Positions 1 to 6,345 of a DNA stretch of 7,760 nucleotides are shown one piece after another. The notes under the pieces are model-generated. The model did not search any database and had not been told where the DNA came from. It was given only the letters and a program-made list of their open reading frames with translations. Positions within the stretch are counted from its first letter, which is position 1. The number at the start of each line of letters is the position of its first letter. The stretch covers positions 1 through 7,760 of the forward strand of contig MNVK01000023.1 of NCBI GenBank assembly GCA_001871685.1, written 5' to 3'. A program made the position numbers and the translations under genes. This stretch comes from Nitrospirae bacterium CG1_02_44_142 (GTDB lineage Bacteria; Nitrospirota; Thermodesulfovibrionia; Thermodesulfovibrionales; UBA1546).

Positions 1-1008
1 TTTTCCTGCGGGTTTTGTTTCCGGTTTCGGCGCTGGAGCCTTTGCAACAGGCGCAGTCTTAACCGCTGACGGTTTTTCCGCCGGCGTTGAAGGAGCAACA
101 GACGCAGCAGGCGCTCCTGCAGGAGGCTTACTTTCTGAAGTTTCACCGGCAGGTTTTTGTGGTTCCTTTGGAGCAGCCGCTGCTTTTTCCGCCGGAACCG
201 GTTTAACATTAGCCGTTGTTGAAGACTTCAGCCACGGCAGCAGGTTTTCTTTATACAGCATCAAGCCAACCCCTCCGCCGATAATTACTATAATCACAAG
301 AGCGACAATAAGAGGAACAAATAATCTGCTTCTCATATCCCTCCTCCTTATGCTTGGTTTAAATTTATACTGCCTTTCATACTTCCCTTTCAGAATTTCA
401 TCAGGCTCATTTGGTGGAATATTTGCAGCCGCAGTCTTTTCAAAAGGTTCAGGCGTCTCTTTTTCCATCCTTACGATGGTTTTATCTGGGGCGTCAAATT
501 CTTCGGCAGGCATTGTCTGCCATTCTTGCGTCTGCTGCTCCATCACAACAGTCTTCTCGCTCTCGCCGAATCCTGCTGTTTCTTCTGTTGTGTCTGCCGG
601 AAAATCCTGAAAGGCATTTGTTTGAATATTGCCGGGTTCCATTGACAGGACACTCCCGGTTTTTGAGATGAGTTCTTCGGGGCTGAAGGGCTTTTTAATA
701 GAGTCAACAATGCCGTAGACCTCGGCATAGCGCGTGTCCATTGCGCCTTCAAACGAAGAGAGCACAACTATAGGAATATCTTTAAGCTGCTCTGTGCTGT
801 GGATTGTCTTGCAGACCTCTAAACCGCTTGCGCCGGGCAGGGCCGGGTTTATAAATATCAAAGAAGGGTTTACTTTCTTTGCCATTGCGAGTCCAATGTC
901 TCTGTTTGGGGCCGTAAAAACAAGATAGTCTTCAGCTTCAAGTATTGATACCATCTGCTGCGTTGTTTCCGTATCGTTGTCTATTGCAAGAATTGTTTTA
1001 CCGGTCAT
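1..1008 (-). CDS. Membrane-anchored pseudo-receiver protein (REC domain, TM helix, Pro/Ala/Lys-rich tail), C-terminus beyond window
   Basis: This reading frame is open from the ATG at 1008 to the window edge (336 residues visible). Residues 4-121 form a CheY-like receiver fold: acidic cluster D10/D12, S84 and the conserved K106 before PF. The phosphoacceptor position, in the stretch LIFINPALPG, is Asn54 rather than Asp, so the domain is probably not phosphorylated in the usual way. Residues about 122-225 are acidic, polar and probably disordered. RRR at 221-223 precedes a transmembrane helix at about 229-251, which predicts a cytoplasmic receiver. From about 262 the chain is a Pro/Ala/Lys-rich linker, presumably periplasmic, that may lead to a peptidoglycan-binding or SPOR-like domain outside the window (inference). 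GAGGGG lies 9 nt before the ATG. The gene sits 198 bp after the mamK-like gene on the same strand. No named family was recognised for the whole protein. Confidence 0.85.
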   Translation of the reverse strand, partial: MTGKTILAIDNDTETTQQMVSILEAEDYLVFTAPNRDIGLAMAKKVNPSLIFINPALPGASGLEVCKTIHSTEQLKDIPIVVLSSFEGAMDTRYAEVYGIVDSIKKPFSPEELISKTGSVLSMEPGNIQTNAFQDFPADTTEETAGFGESEKTVVMEQQTQEWQTMPAEEFDAPDKTIVRMEKETPEPFEKTAAANIPPNEPDEILKGKYERQYKFKPSIRRRDMRSRLFVPLIVALVIIVIIGGGVGLMLYKENLLPWLKSSTTANVKPVPAEKAAAAPKEPQKPAGETSESKPPAGAPAASVAPSTPAEKPSAVKTAPVAKAPAPKPETKPAGK

Positions 1009-1024
1009 GAAATATTACCCCTCA

Positions 1025-1055
1025 ATTATAGTCAGCGACAAGAGAAAGTTGTCAT
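1025..1055 (-). promoter_or_regulatory. Possible promoter of the pseudo-receiver gene
   Basis: On the minus strand, a perfect TATAAT (1025-1030) lies 19 nt after ATGACA (1050-1055), which is five of six to the -35 consensus. The -35-like hexamer overlaps the outer arm of the palindromic repeat. The predicted start point, near 1018, would cut into the GAGGGG ribosome-binding site, so this promoter may be fortuitous. Confidence 0.3.
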
Positions 1056-1132
1056 TGCGAGTCCCGAGCAACTCGGGGCGTGGCAATCTCATCAGAAAAG
1101 CCATGAGATTACTTCGCTTCGCTCGTAATGAC
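1051..1132. repeat. Palindromic intergenic repeat (GTCATTGCGAG type) with cloverleaf-like folding
   Basis: The outer arms GTCATTGCGAG (1051-1061) and CTCGTAATGAC (1122-1132) are inverted repeats with one mismatch. Inside are two further hairpins: CCCGAG/CTCGGG (1063-1068 and 1072-1077, loop CAA) and AATCTCAT/ATGAGATT (1085-1092 and 1103-1110). The result is a multi-arm, cruciform-like structure. Elements starting GTCATTGCGAG are known as dispersed, non-coding repeats in many environmental bacterial genomes. It lies between the mamK-like gene and the pseudo-receiver gene. No T-run follows on either strand, so it is not a standard intrinsic terminator. Confidence 0.75.
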
Positions 1133-1188
1133 AGTTTATTTATGTCGTTCACTATAGTTGCTTAAAAGTTGCTGATTCTTAATTTTCG

Positions 1189-1220
1189 ACTCTTAACTTC
1201 TAACTCTTAACTCTTAACTT
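1189..1220. repeat. Heptamer tandem repeat at the 3' end of the mamK-like gene
   Basis: About four and a half copies of ACTCTTA (TAAGAGT on the coding strand) run in tandem; one copy reads ACTTCTA. The repeat supplies the last codons and the stop codon of the mamK-like gene, so its Val-Lys-Ser end is encoded by repeat sequence. Confidence 0.7.
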
Positions 1221-2250
1221 CCTGTAACGGTTCCCAGTATTTTGCAGGCATATCCTGCGCCAGTTTCAGCGCTCCGTTAGAGCCTGCAAACAGAGGGTCT
1301 TCAACACATGTCACATTGCATGGCCCATATTCTTTCAGCGCATCCCGCAGATATTCGCTCAGCCCTCTTATCAGACTTCCGCCTCCTGCAAGCACGATGT
1401 TGTTTTTTATCTTTGTCTGGAATTCAGGGTCAAACCTGGCTATCATCTCCGTGGTTGTTTCTATCAGCGCCGGGAGGATGCTTTCGCAGGCGCGTTTAAC
1501 CTCGTTTTTGATATCATGCATAACAGGCTTGCCGTCAACAGGTATTTCTACGCGTATATCACCCGCTATCTCTCTTACAAAACTGTATTTCTCCTTGAAT
1601 TGGCGGACCATGTTTTTGTTAAACTTTGAATTCGGGAATTTTTCCGTAAGATAGCTGTAAAGCTGTTCGTCTATGTAATCGCCTGCGTTCACAATAGTCT
1701 TCTGGTCTTCCTCTGACGGGATAGCTCCGTGCATAATGCAGAGGTCGGTGGTCCCTGCGCCGATATCTATCACAAGTGAATTATTTAAGAGATTCAGTCC
1801 GTAGGCCACTGCAAAAGGCTCAGATACAACCATTAATGAGTGAGCAAATTCCGATACGGCCCTTCTGATGGCAAGCTTGTTCACCTTGAGCGTATCAGCC
1901 GGGACTCCCACCACTGCGTATATTTTCTGCTCAGGCTCGGGTTTTGCAAGCTCAATCAGATATTTTATAATCTCTTTTACGGCTTCTTCATTTTTCTCAA
2001 CACCCTCCTTGATTACCCCGTGTTCAAGCGGCCTGCAGAGGTCCAGCGAAAGCCTATGCTTCAAGGCATCCGCACCAAAGAGAACAGGTTTTCCCACTAC
2101 CTGCAATGATATAAAATCCTTGGGCCAGCCGACATAACTTTCAATCCACTGCCTTGTGCCGTTGCTCGCAGAGATGGAGCTTCTTGACGTCCCGAGGTCA
2201 ATCCCGACGAACAAGATATTACCTTCTTCCTGTGTTTCTTTTTGCTTCAT
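1207..2250 (-). CDS. mamK: MamK-like bacterial actin (filament-forming ATPase)
   Basis: The 347 residues match the length and layout of MamK, the actin that aligns magnetosomes. Actin-fold ATPase motifs are visible: GIDLGTS (16-22, phosphate 1), VVSEPF with Glu144 at the position of the catalytic Glu in characterised MamK, DIGAGTTD (162-169, phosphate 2) and AGGGS (288-292, adenosine). The C-terminal block NVTCVEDP, then GALKLA and a YW pair, is close to Magnetospirillum MamK from memory, more so than to MreB, ParM or DnaK. The ATG at 2250 is supported by AAAGGAGA about 9 nt upstream, inside the end of the amidase gene. The 32-bp overlap suggests translational coupling. No mamA, mamB, mamE, mamM or similar gene is in the window, so the protein may be a magnetosome-independent MamK paralogue. 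The family call is firm; the cellular role is open. Confidence 0.85.
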   Translation of the reverse strand: MKQKETQEEGNILFVGIDLGTSRSSISASNGTRQWIESYVGWPKDFISLQVVGKPVLFGADALKHRLSLDLCRPLEHGVIKEGVEKNEEAVKEIIKYLIELAKPEPEQKIYAVVGVPADTLKVNKLAIRRAVSEFAHSLMVVSEPFAVAYGLNLLNNSLVIDIGAGTTDLCIMHGAIPSEEDQKTIVNAGDYIDEQLYSYLTEKFPNSKFNKNMVRQFKEKYSFVREIAGDIRVEIPVDGKPVMHDIKNEVKRACESILPALIETTTEMIARFDPEFQTKIKNNIVLAGGGSLIRGLSEYLRDALKEYGPCNVTCVEDPLFAGSNGALKLAQDMPAKYWEPLQEVKS

Positions 2251-3277
2251 AGTTTGTATCTCCTTTATTTAAATAGTCCAATATGCCGGCCTCAATATAA
2301 CGCGCGATGTTTTCCCTGTGGCTTTCAAAACTGAGTTCTATCTCTTCCTGCCTGTTGCTGAGGCAGGAAACCTCGGCGAGCACAGCGGGAATATCCACAC
2401 CCAGAAGAACGACAAACGGCGCTCTCTTTATGCCGAGGTTATGTATGCTGTTGTTTTTCTTTTTGCTGTTTATAAAAAGGTTTTTCTGTATTGACGCCGC
2501 CAGTTCTTTAGATTCCTGAAGTTTCAGCGTCTTGCCCATTTTTTCAATGATGTCTTTGAAATCGCTTAAGCCGTATTGCGAGCCCGCATTCTCCTGCTCG
2601 GCAAGCCTCAGCGTCTTGACGTCGGAGGACGGCCCGAAATAGTAAGTCTCTATTATATTTATAGGTTTTGAGGGGAGATAGTTAAGATGTATGGAAATGA
2701 AAATATCCGCCTTGCTGGCCCGCGCTAATTCCACCCTTTTGTTGAGAGGAAGCGTTATGTCTTCTTCGCGGGTCATAATGATGTTGTAACTGCCGCGCCT
2801 TTTAAGGCGCTCTTTAAGTTTCTTTGCTATGTCCAGCGTAATGTCTTTTTCTTTGGTTCCCATCTTTCCCGCTGTGCCCGGGTCGTCGCCGCCGTGCCCG
2901 GCGTCTATCATTATTGTCTTTACTCCCAGGCCGAACATACGGCTTAACGGCGCGCTGCCGAGGAATTCCTGGTAATCAGAAGAAGTGATTTGGTTTTCAT
3001 CCGCCTCAGGTGGAGACAGGGGCTGTTGTTCTTGCGTTATAATGCCTGCCGCCATCTGTCGTTCCGGAAACAAGGGGAGGTCCAGATAGCTGCCCTGTCC
3101 CAGAATAGTCAGCAGTAATACGGAGTAAAACAGAATCATTTTTTTTACGAAGAGCGGGATTCTCCAGTCCGGGGCAGCAGACTGTCCCCCTATTATTTTC
3201 AGGTTGTCTTCATAGACGCCCCTGAGAATGGCCTCTCTTGCTTTAAGCTCTCTTCTTTTAGAATTTATTGGCAGCAT
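2219..3277 (-). CDS. amiC: N-acetylmuramoyl-L-alanine amidase (Amidase_3), membrane-anchored
   Basis: This is a zinc hydrolase that cleaves the bond between N-acetylmuramic acid and L-alanine in peptidoglycan, acting outside the cytoplasmic membrane, usually during cell separation. The Amidase_3 domain fills about residues 118-337. Zinc ligands are His128 (in DAGHGG), Glu143 (in KEKD) and His197 (in SIHLN); the catalytic Glu302 lies in the PAVLAEVSCLSN stretch. A hydrophobic segment at about 46-61 is an uncleaved anchor or signal sequence, followed by a Gln/Pro-rich linker. The ATG at 3277 has no convincing ribosome-binding site and leaves about 45 charged residues before the membrane segment. 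Met47 would give a standard signal-anchor start but also lacks a well-placed Shine-Dalgarno. The start is therefore uncertain. The gene follows scpA by 45 bp and overlaps the mamK-like gene. The symbol is by family; AmiA/B/C cannot be separated here. Confidence 0.88.
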   Translation of the reverse strand: MLPINSKRRELKAREAILRGVYEDNLKIIGGQSAAPDWRIPLFVKKMILFYSVLLLTILGQGSYLDLPLFPERQMAAGIITQEQQPLSPPEADENQITSSDYQEFLGSAPLSRMFGLGVKTIMIDAGHGGDDPGTAGKMGTKEKDITLDIAKKLKERLKRRGSYNIIMTREEDITLPLNKRVELARASKADIFISIHLNYLPSKPINIIETYYFGPSSDVKTLRLAEQENAGSQYGLSDFKDIIEKMGKTLKLQESKELAASIQKNLFINSKKKNNSIHNLGIKRAPFVVLLGVDIPAVLAEVSCLSNRQEEIELSFESHRENIARYIEAGILDYLNKGDTNYEAKRNTGRR

Positions 3278-3322
3278 AAGGGATAAAGTAAATTTAACAG
3301 TTTATTCCAAAAAATTCAAATC

Positions 3323-4096
3323 TTAAGACTGGGTTTGCATTTCTTTTTTCTGAGAATTTATCACCCATATATTCCCAAAGTCCTTTTCCTGATAGGCCCG
3401 GATGAGCCCGAGCCTGATTAGCTCCAAGAGGGCGACAAATGTGACTATGAGCTGCGCCCTGGCTCTGTCTTCCCCGAAGAGGTCTTCAAACCTTAATGTG
3501 TCATGGTTCTCAAGCATTTCCATTATATGAGAAATCTTGTCTTTTACAGTCAGCGCCTCTCTTGTTATTTGGACTGCCTCCTGAGGCGCGGCATCAAGAA
3601 TATTTTTGAATGCGCCAATGAGGTCAAAGAGGTTGACGTCAAAGAGGGACAGTTCAGGTTCTGCAAATTCCGCTTCAGATTCCTCATTTTTAAGCGGCTC
3701 TCTGTTGAAGACATTCATCCATTCCTCTTCTTTTTCCCTTAAGCCCAGAGACGCCTCTTTGAACGCCTGATATTCAAGAAGCCTCTGTACGAGTTCAAGC
3801 CTCGGGTCTTCCTGCTCCTCTGCGGGAACCTCTTCATCAACAGGGAGGAGCATCCTGGATTTGATGTGTATGAGCGTTGCCGCTATCACAATGAATTCGC
3901 CTGCTATGTCCAGGTTCAGCTCTTCCATCATCTCAATATACTGAAGATACCGGCCTGTGATTACTGCGATAGGGATGTCATAGATATCTATCTTGTTTTC
4001 CTTAATGAGATGCAGGAGAAGGTCAAGAGGGCCTTCAAAGGCAGGGATTTTTATGCTGTAGCTGTCTGAGACGGTTGTTATATCTGTCTGTTCCAT
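3323..4096 (-). CDS. scpA: Segregation and condensation protein A (ScpA, kleisin)
   Basis: ScpA is the kleisin subunit that bridges the SMC heads in the Smc-ScpAB condensin and helps compact and segregate sister chromosomes. With the ATG at 4096 the protein has 257 residues, normal for the family. It opens with the hallmark block FEGPLDLLLHLIKENKIDIYD and an AATLIHIKSRMLLP helix (N-terminal kleisin domain). An acidic linker follows, then a C-terminal winged-helix region (RFEDLFGEDRARAQLIVTF onward in part) that binds the SMC cap. I prefer ATG 4096, preceded by AAAAGG, over an in-frame TTG at 4111 that has no Shine-Dalgarno; the TTG would add five residues. The usual partner scpB does not follow. 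An amidase gene comes next on the same strand, so condensin and cell-wall functions are probably co-transcribed. Confidence 0.93.
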   Translation of the reverse strand: MEQTDITTVSDSYSIKIPAFEGPLDLLLHLIKENKIDIYDIPIAVITGRYLQYIEMMEELNLDIAGEFIVIAATLIHIKSRMLLPVDEEVPAEEQEDPRLELVQRLLEYQAFKEASLGLREKEEEWMNVFNREPLKNEESEAEFAEPELSLFDVNLFDLIGAFKNILDAAPQEAVQITREALTVKDKISHIMEMLENHDTLRFEDLFGEDRARAQLIVTFVALLELIRLGLIRAYQEKDFGNIWVINSQKKEMQTQS

Positions 4097-4126
4097 TTTG
4101 CCTTTTGCCAATTAAATTATTGCAAT

Positions 4127-4132
4127 ATTATA
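4127..4132 (-). promoter_or_regulatory. -10 box of the scpA-amidase-mamK operon
   Basis: A perfect TATAAT lies on the minus strand 30 nt before ATG 4096. A start point near 4120 leaves a leader of about 24 nt holding AAAAGG, which favours ATG 4096 over TTG 4111. No clear -35 element is seen 16-18 nt upstream, only a T-rich run. Confidence 0.45.
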
Positions 4133-4188
4133 CCTCAAATGGGAGGTAAAAAATTCGAGGCGTCCATATCTTTAACTTATACAAAGTA

Positions 4189-4217
4189 TTTACCAAATAG
4201 CATAAGTCTGATATAAT
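4189..4217 (+). promoter_or_regulatory. Extended -10 promoter of the zinc-ribbon/pilB operon
   Basis: TTTACC (4189-4194), a 17-nt spacer and a perfect TATAAT (4212-4217) are present. TGA directly before the -10 (4209-4211) makes it an extended -10. Only 11 nt separate the -10 from the ATG at 4229, so the predicted leader is about 3-5 nt and has no room for a Shine-Dalgarno. Confidence 0.65.
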
Positions 4218-4228
4218 TATAAACATAA

Positions 4229-4609
4229 ATGACGCTTATATGTTCTAAATGTAAAGCTGAGAACTCGGAGAGAAGAAAATTCTGCAGGGAGTGCGGAGCT
4301 TTAATAGCCAATTTCTGCAGGAAGTGCGGTTTTCACAATTCATTTGCAGACAAATACTGCGGAGGCTGCGGCTCATCAATGAGTTCTAAGCTGCCCGGGG
4401 CTTTATCCCCATCAGAGGTTGCAAGAGAAAACACACCATCGGCGGCGGGGATACTTACATCGGCAAAATATACCGCAGAAGATATTAAAGAACTGATTGA
4501 CTCCCAGCCGGATAAGAAAGAGAAAAAAATCAGAAAGAAAGAAACCACAGAAACAGGCGAGCTCTCTCAGGATGCGCTTGACAGGATGTTTGAAAAGGGG
4601 AACGACTGA
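4229..4609 (+). CDS. Double zinc-ribbon protein with FliM-like motifs in its tail
   Basis: This 126-residue protein has two CxxC-x10-CxxC zinc ribbons: Cys5/8/19/22 and Cys30/33/44/47, joined without a linker. A Ser/Pro/Ala-rich stretch follows (about 50-78). The tail has two short, similar motifs, TAEDIKELIDS (82-92) and LSQDALDRMF (112-121), separated by a very Lys-rich segment (95-104). These resemble the LSQ(D/E)EIDALL motif at the N-terminus of FliM, which binds phosphorylated CheY (established for FliM; its role here is inferred). The start must be at 4229, because Cys5 is already in the first ribbon and no other start fits. The pilB-like gene begins 8 nt after the stop, so the two are co-transcribed. 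The protein is probably a cytoplasmic adaptor; the exact function is unknown. Confidence 0.8.
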   Translation: MTLICSKCKAENSERRKFCRECGALIANFCRKCGFHNSFADKYCGGCGSSMSSKLPGALSPSEVARENTPSAAGILTSAKYTAEDIKELIDSQPDKKEKKIRKKETTETGELSQDALDRMFEKGND

Positions 4610-4617
4610 ATACAACA

Positions 4618-6321
4618 ATGTTTTCAAAAGAAGACGATGTGAAAATTGGCGAAATCCTCGTAGAAAGGGGGATTATCAGCCAGAGCCAGCTTGACGCCGC
4701 TCTCAAAGAACAAAAGAAACACAGCTCAGACAATCAAAAATTAGGAAGTTATCTTATTTCTCTCGGGTATGCTACTGAAGTTGATATTGCCAATGTGCTT
4801 GGCGCACAGTTTAACACTCCGGTGATGCGTATTGAAGGCCTGCGGATAAAACCTGAAGTAACTGCTATGGTTTCAGATACCCTGGCAAAGAAGTTCCATA
4901 TCATGCCTCTTTTTAAGGTGGGCAATGAGCTCACGCTTGCTGTATCCGACCCAACTGACATTCTCGTTATAGATATTGTAGCCGCTGAAACACGATGCAA
5001 AGTGGTCCCTGTTATATCACCTTATTCTGACATCTCAAAGGCGATAAACAGATATTATTTCATGAAGGTTGAGACAGAAGGCAGTGAAAAAGCATTGGAA
5101 CTGTCTCCAGTTTCAATAAGCAGGGCTGAGATAGAAGAAATCAAGATGTCGGGAGCCGACCTTCCTATCGTAAGAGTTGTAGATAGAATAATAATAGAGG
5201 CCGTTGAAGATAATGCAAGCGATATCCATGTAGAGCCGCATGAAGCCAGCCTTTCTGTCAGGTTCAGGATTGACGGAATCTTGAGGGACACAGGCACATA
5301 CCCCATGAAAATGCATCCGGGAATTTTGTCCAGGATTAAGATACTTTCTGAGATGGACATCTCTGAAAAACAGAAGCCGCAGGACGGCAGAATAAAGATA
5401 AAAGTAGATAAGAAGGAAATTGACATCAGGGTTTCATGCATACCAACGCTCTACGGCGAAAAAGCCGTGATGAGGCTGTTGAACAGGGCTAATGTAAGGG
5501 TAAGCATTGATGCTCTTGATTTTTCAGAAAAAAATTATAAAACCTTTCTTGAGCTTATAAACCAGCCCTACGGCATAGTGCTCGTTACCGGGCCTACGGG
5601 AAGCGGCAAGACAACAACTTTGTATGCCGCGCTTCATGAGATAAGCTCTGTTGAGAAAAACATAATAACCGTTGAAGACCCGATTGAATACCAGCTGCCG
5701 ATTATAAATCAGATGCAGGTAAATCCGAAAAAAGATGTTACCTTTGCCAATGCCCTGAGGGCTATTCTCAGACAGGACCCTGATATCATCATGATTGGAG
5801 AGATAAGAGACCCTGAAACAGCGGCGATTGCCGCTGAATCAGCGCTTACCGGACATCTCGTTCTCAGCACGCTGCATACGAATGATGCGCCCAGCGCAAT
5901 AACCCGTCTCACTGACATGGGGGTTGAGCCGTTCCTGCTTGCGCCGTCTCTTATAGGCATTGTTGCTCAAAGGCTCATGAGAAAAATCTGCACAAAGTGC
6001 AAAGAGGCATACACTCCATCAAAGAATGAATTGAAGGCAGCCGGTCTTGACATGGCTATTGAAGGCTTGAAATTATATAAGGGAATGGGCTGCGATGATT
6101 GCAAGCATACGGGATATTCAGGAAGAACCGGTATCCATGAGATAATGGTTGTGGATGAACGAATAAGAGAGCTGATTACCCAGAAGGCCTCTGTTGCCGA
6201 GTTGAGGACGGCGGCCGCAAAGACCGGATATAAAGATATGCGTTTTGACGGCATTAAAAAAGTGATTGAAGGAATAACAAGCGTTGAAGAGCTTTTAAGA
6301 GTGACAAAGGAAACAAAATAA
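4618..6321 (+). CDS. pilB: Type IV pilus assembly / type II secretion ATPase (PilB/GspE family)
   Basis: This hexameric cytoplasmic ATPase powers pilin polymerisation in type IV pili or pseudopilus assembly in type II secretion. At 567 residues it has the usual PilB length. The N-terminal MshEN/T2SSE_N region (about 8-150) has the characteristic GEILVERGIIS and LGSYLISLGY blocks. The C-terminal domain carries the Walker A GPTGSGKTTT (325-334), the Asp box ITVEDPIEY (350-358), the Walker B region DPDIIMIGEIRD (387-398, Glu395) and the His box GHLVLSTLHTNDA (412-424). A tetracysteine zinc site is formed by Cys458/461 and Cys492/495. No residue needed for catalysis is missing. The spacing from GGGG to ATG is about 17 nt, a weak ribosome-binding site that suggests coupling to the zinc-ribbon gene. 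PilB and GspE cannot be separated without the inner-membrane partners, which are not in the window. Confidence 0.93.
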   Translation: MFSKEDDVKIGEILVERGIISQSQLDAALKEQKKHSSDNQKLGSYLISLGYATEVDIANVLGAQFNTPVMRIEGLRIKPEVTAMVSDTLAKKFHIMPLFKVGNELTLAVSDPTDILVIDIVAAETRCKVVPVISPYSDISKAINRYYFMKVETEGSEKALELSPVSISRAEIEEIKMSGADLPIVRVVDRIIIEAVEDNASDIHVEPHEASLSVRFRIDGILRDTGTYPMKMHPGILSRIKILSEMDISEKQKPQDGRIKIKVDKKEIDIRVSCIPTLYGEKAVMRLLNRANVRVSIDALDFSEKNYKTFLELINQPYGIVLVTGPTGSGKTTTLYAALHEISSVEKNIITVEDPIEYQLPIINQMQVNPKKDVTFANALRAILRQDPDIIMIGEIRDPETAAIAAESALTGHLVLSTLHTNDAPSAITRLTDMGVEPFLLAPSLIGIVAQRLMRKICTKCKEAYTPSKNELKAAGLDMAIEGLKLYKGMGCDDCKHTGYSGRTGIHEIMVVDERIRELITQKASVAELRTAAAKTGYKDMRFDGIKKVIEGITSVEELLRVTKETK

Positions 6322-6331
6322 CTTTATATGA

Positions 6332-6340
6332 TGGTATAAT
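6332..6340 (+). promoter_or_regulatory. Extended -10 element of the CheY-like gene
   Basis: TGGTATAAT matches the extended -10 consensus TGnTATAAT exactly and lies 5 nt before the ATG at 6346. A start point 6 nt after the -10 would fall on the A of ATG, giving a leaderless mRNA. No good -35 is seen, as is usual for extended -10 promoters. Read-through from pilB is also likely. Confidence 0.5.
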
Positions 6341-6345
6341 TGCCT

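Noticed and set aside
350..671. Two overlapping plus-strand ORFs of 86 codons each
   Set aside because: They lie antisense to the receiver-TM gene, whose open frame spans 1-1008 and has domain support; their translations are low-complexity Ser/Phe-rich shadows.
1189..1220. CRISPR-like array
   Set aside because: The units are 7-bp tandem repeats without spacers; no CRISPR repeat or cas gene is present in the window.
1316..1654. 112-codon plus-strand ORF inside the mamK-like gene
   Set aside because: It is antisense to conserved actin motifs and its translation has no family features.
1207..2250. Part of a magnetosome gene cluster
   Set aside because: None of the neighbours resembles mamA, B, E, I, M, O, P, Q or mad genes; only the actin itself is magnetosome-like.
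4097..4111. TTG start of scpA at 4111
   Set aside because: It has no Shine-Dalgarno and would leave a leader of only about 9 nt from the TATAAT; ATG 4096 with AAAAGG fits better, though the TTG cannot be excluded.
5055..5441. 128-codon minus-strand ORF inside pilB
   Set aside because: It is antisense to a well-conserved part of the ATPase and has no recognisable motif or ribosome-binding site.
6340..6345. TTG start of the CheY-like gene at 6340
   Set aside because: Its first base is the last base of the extended -10 box, and family members begin at the MSKKILIADD-type start.
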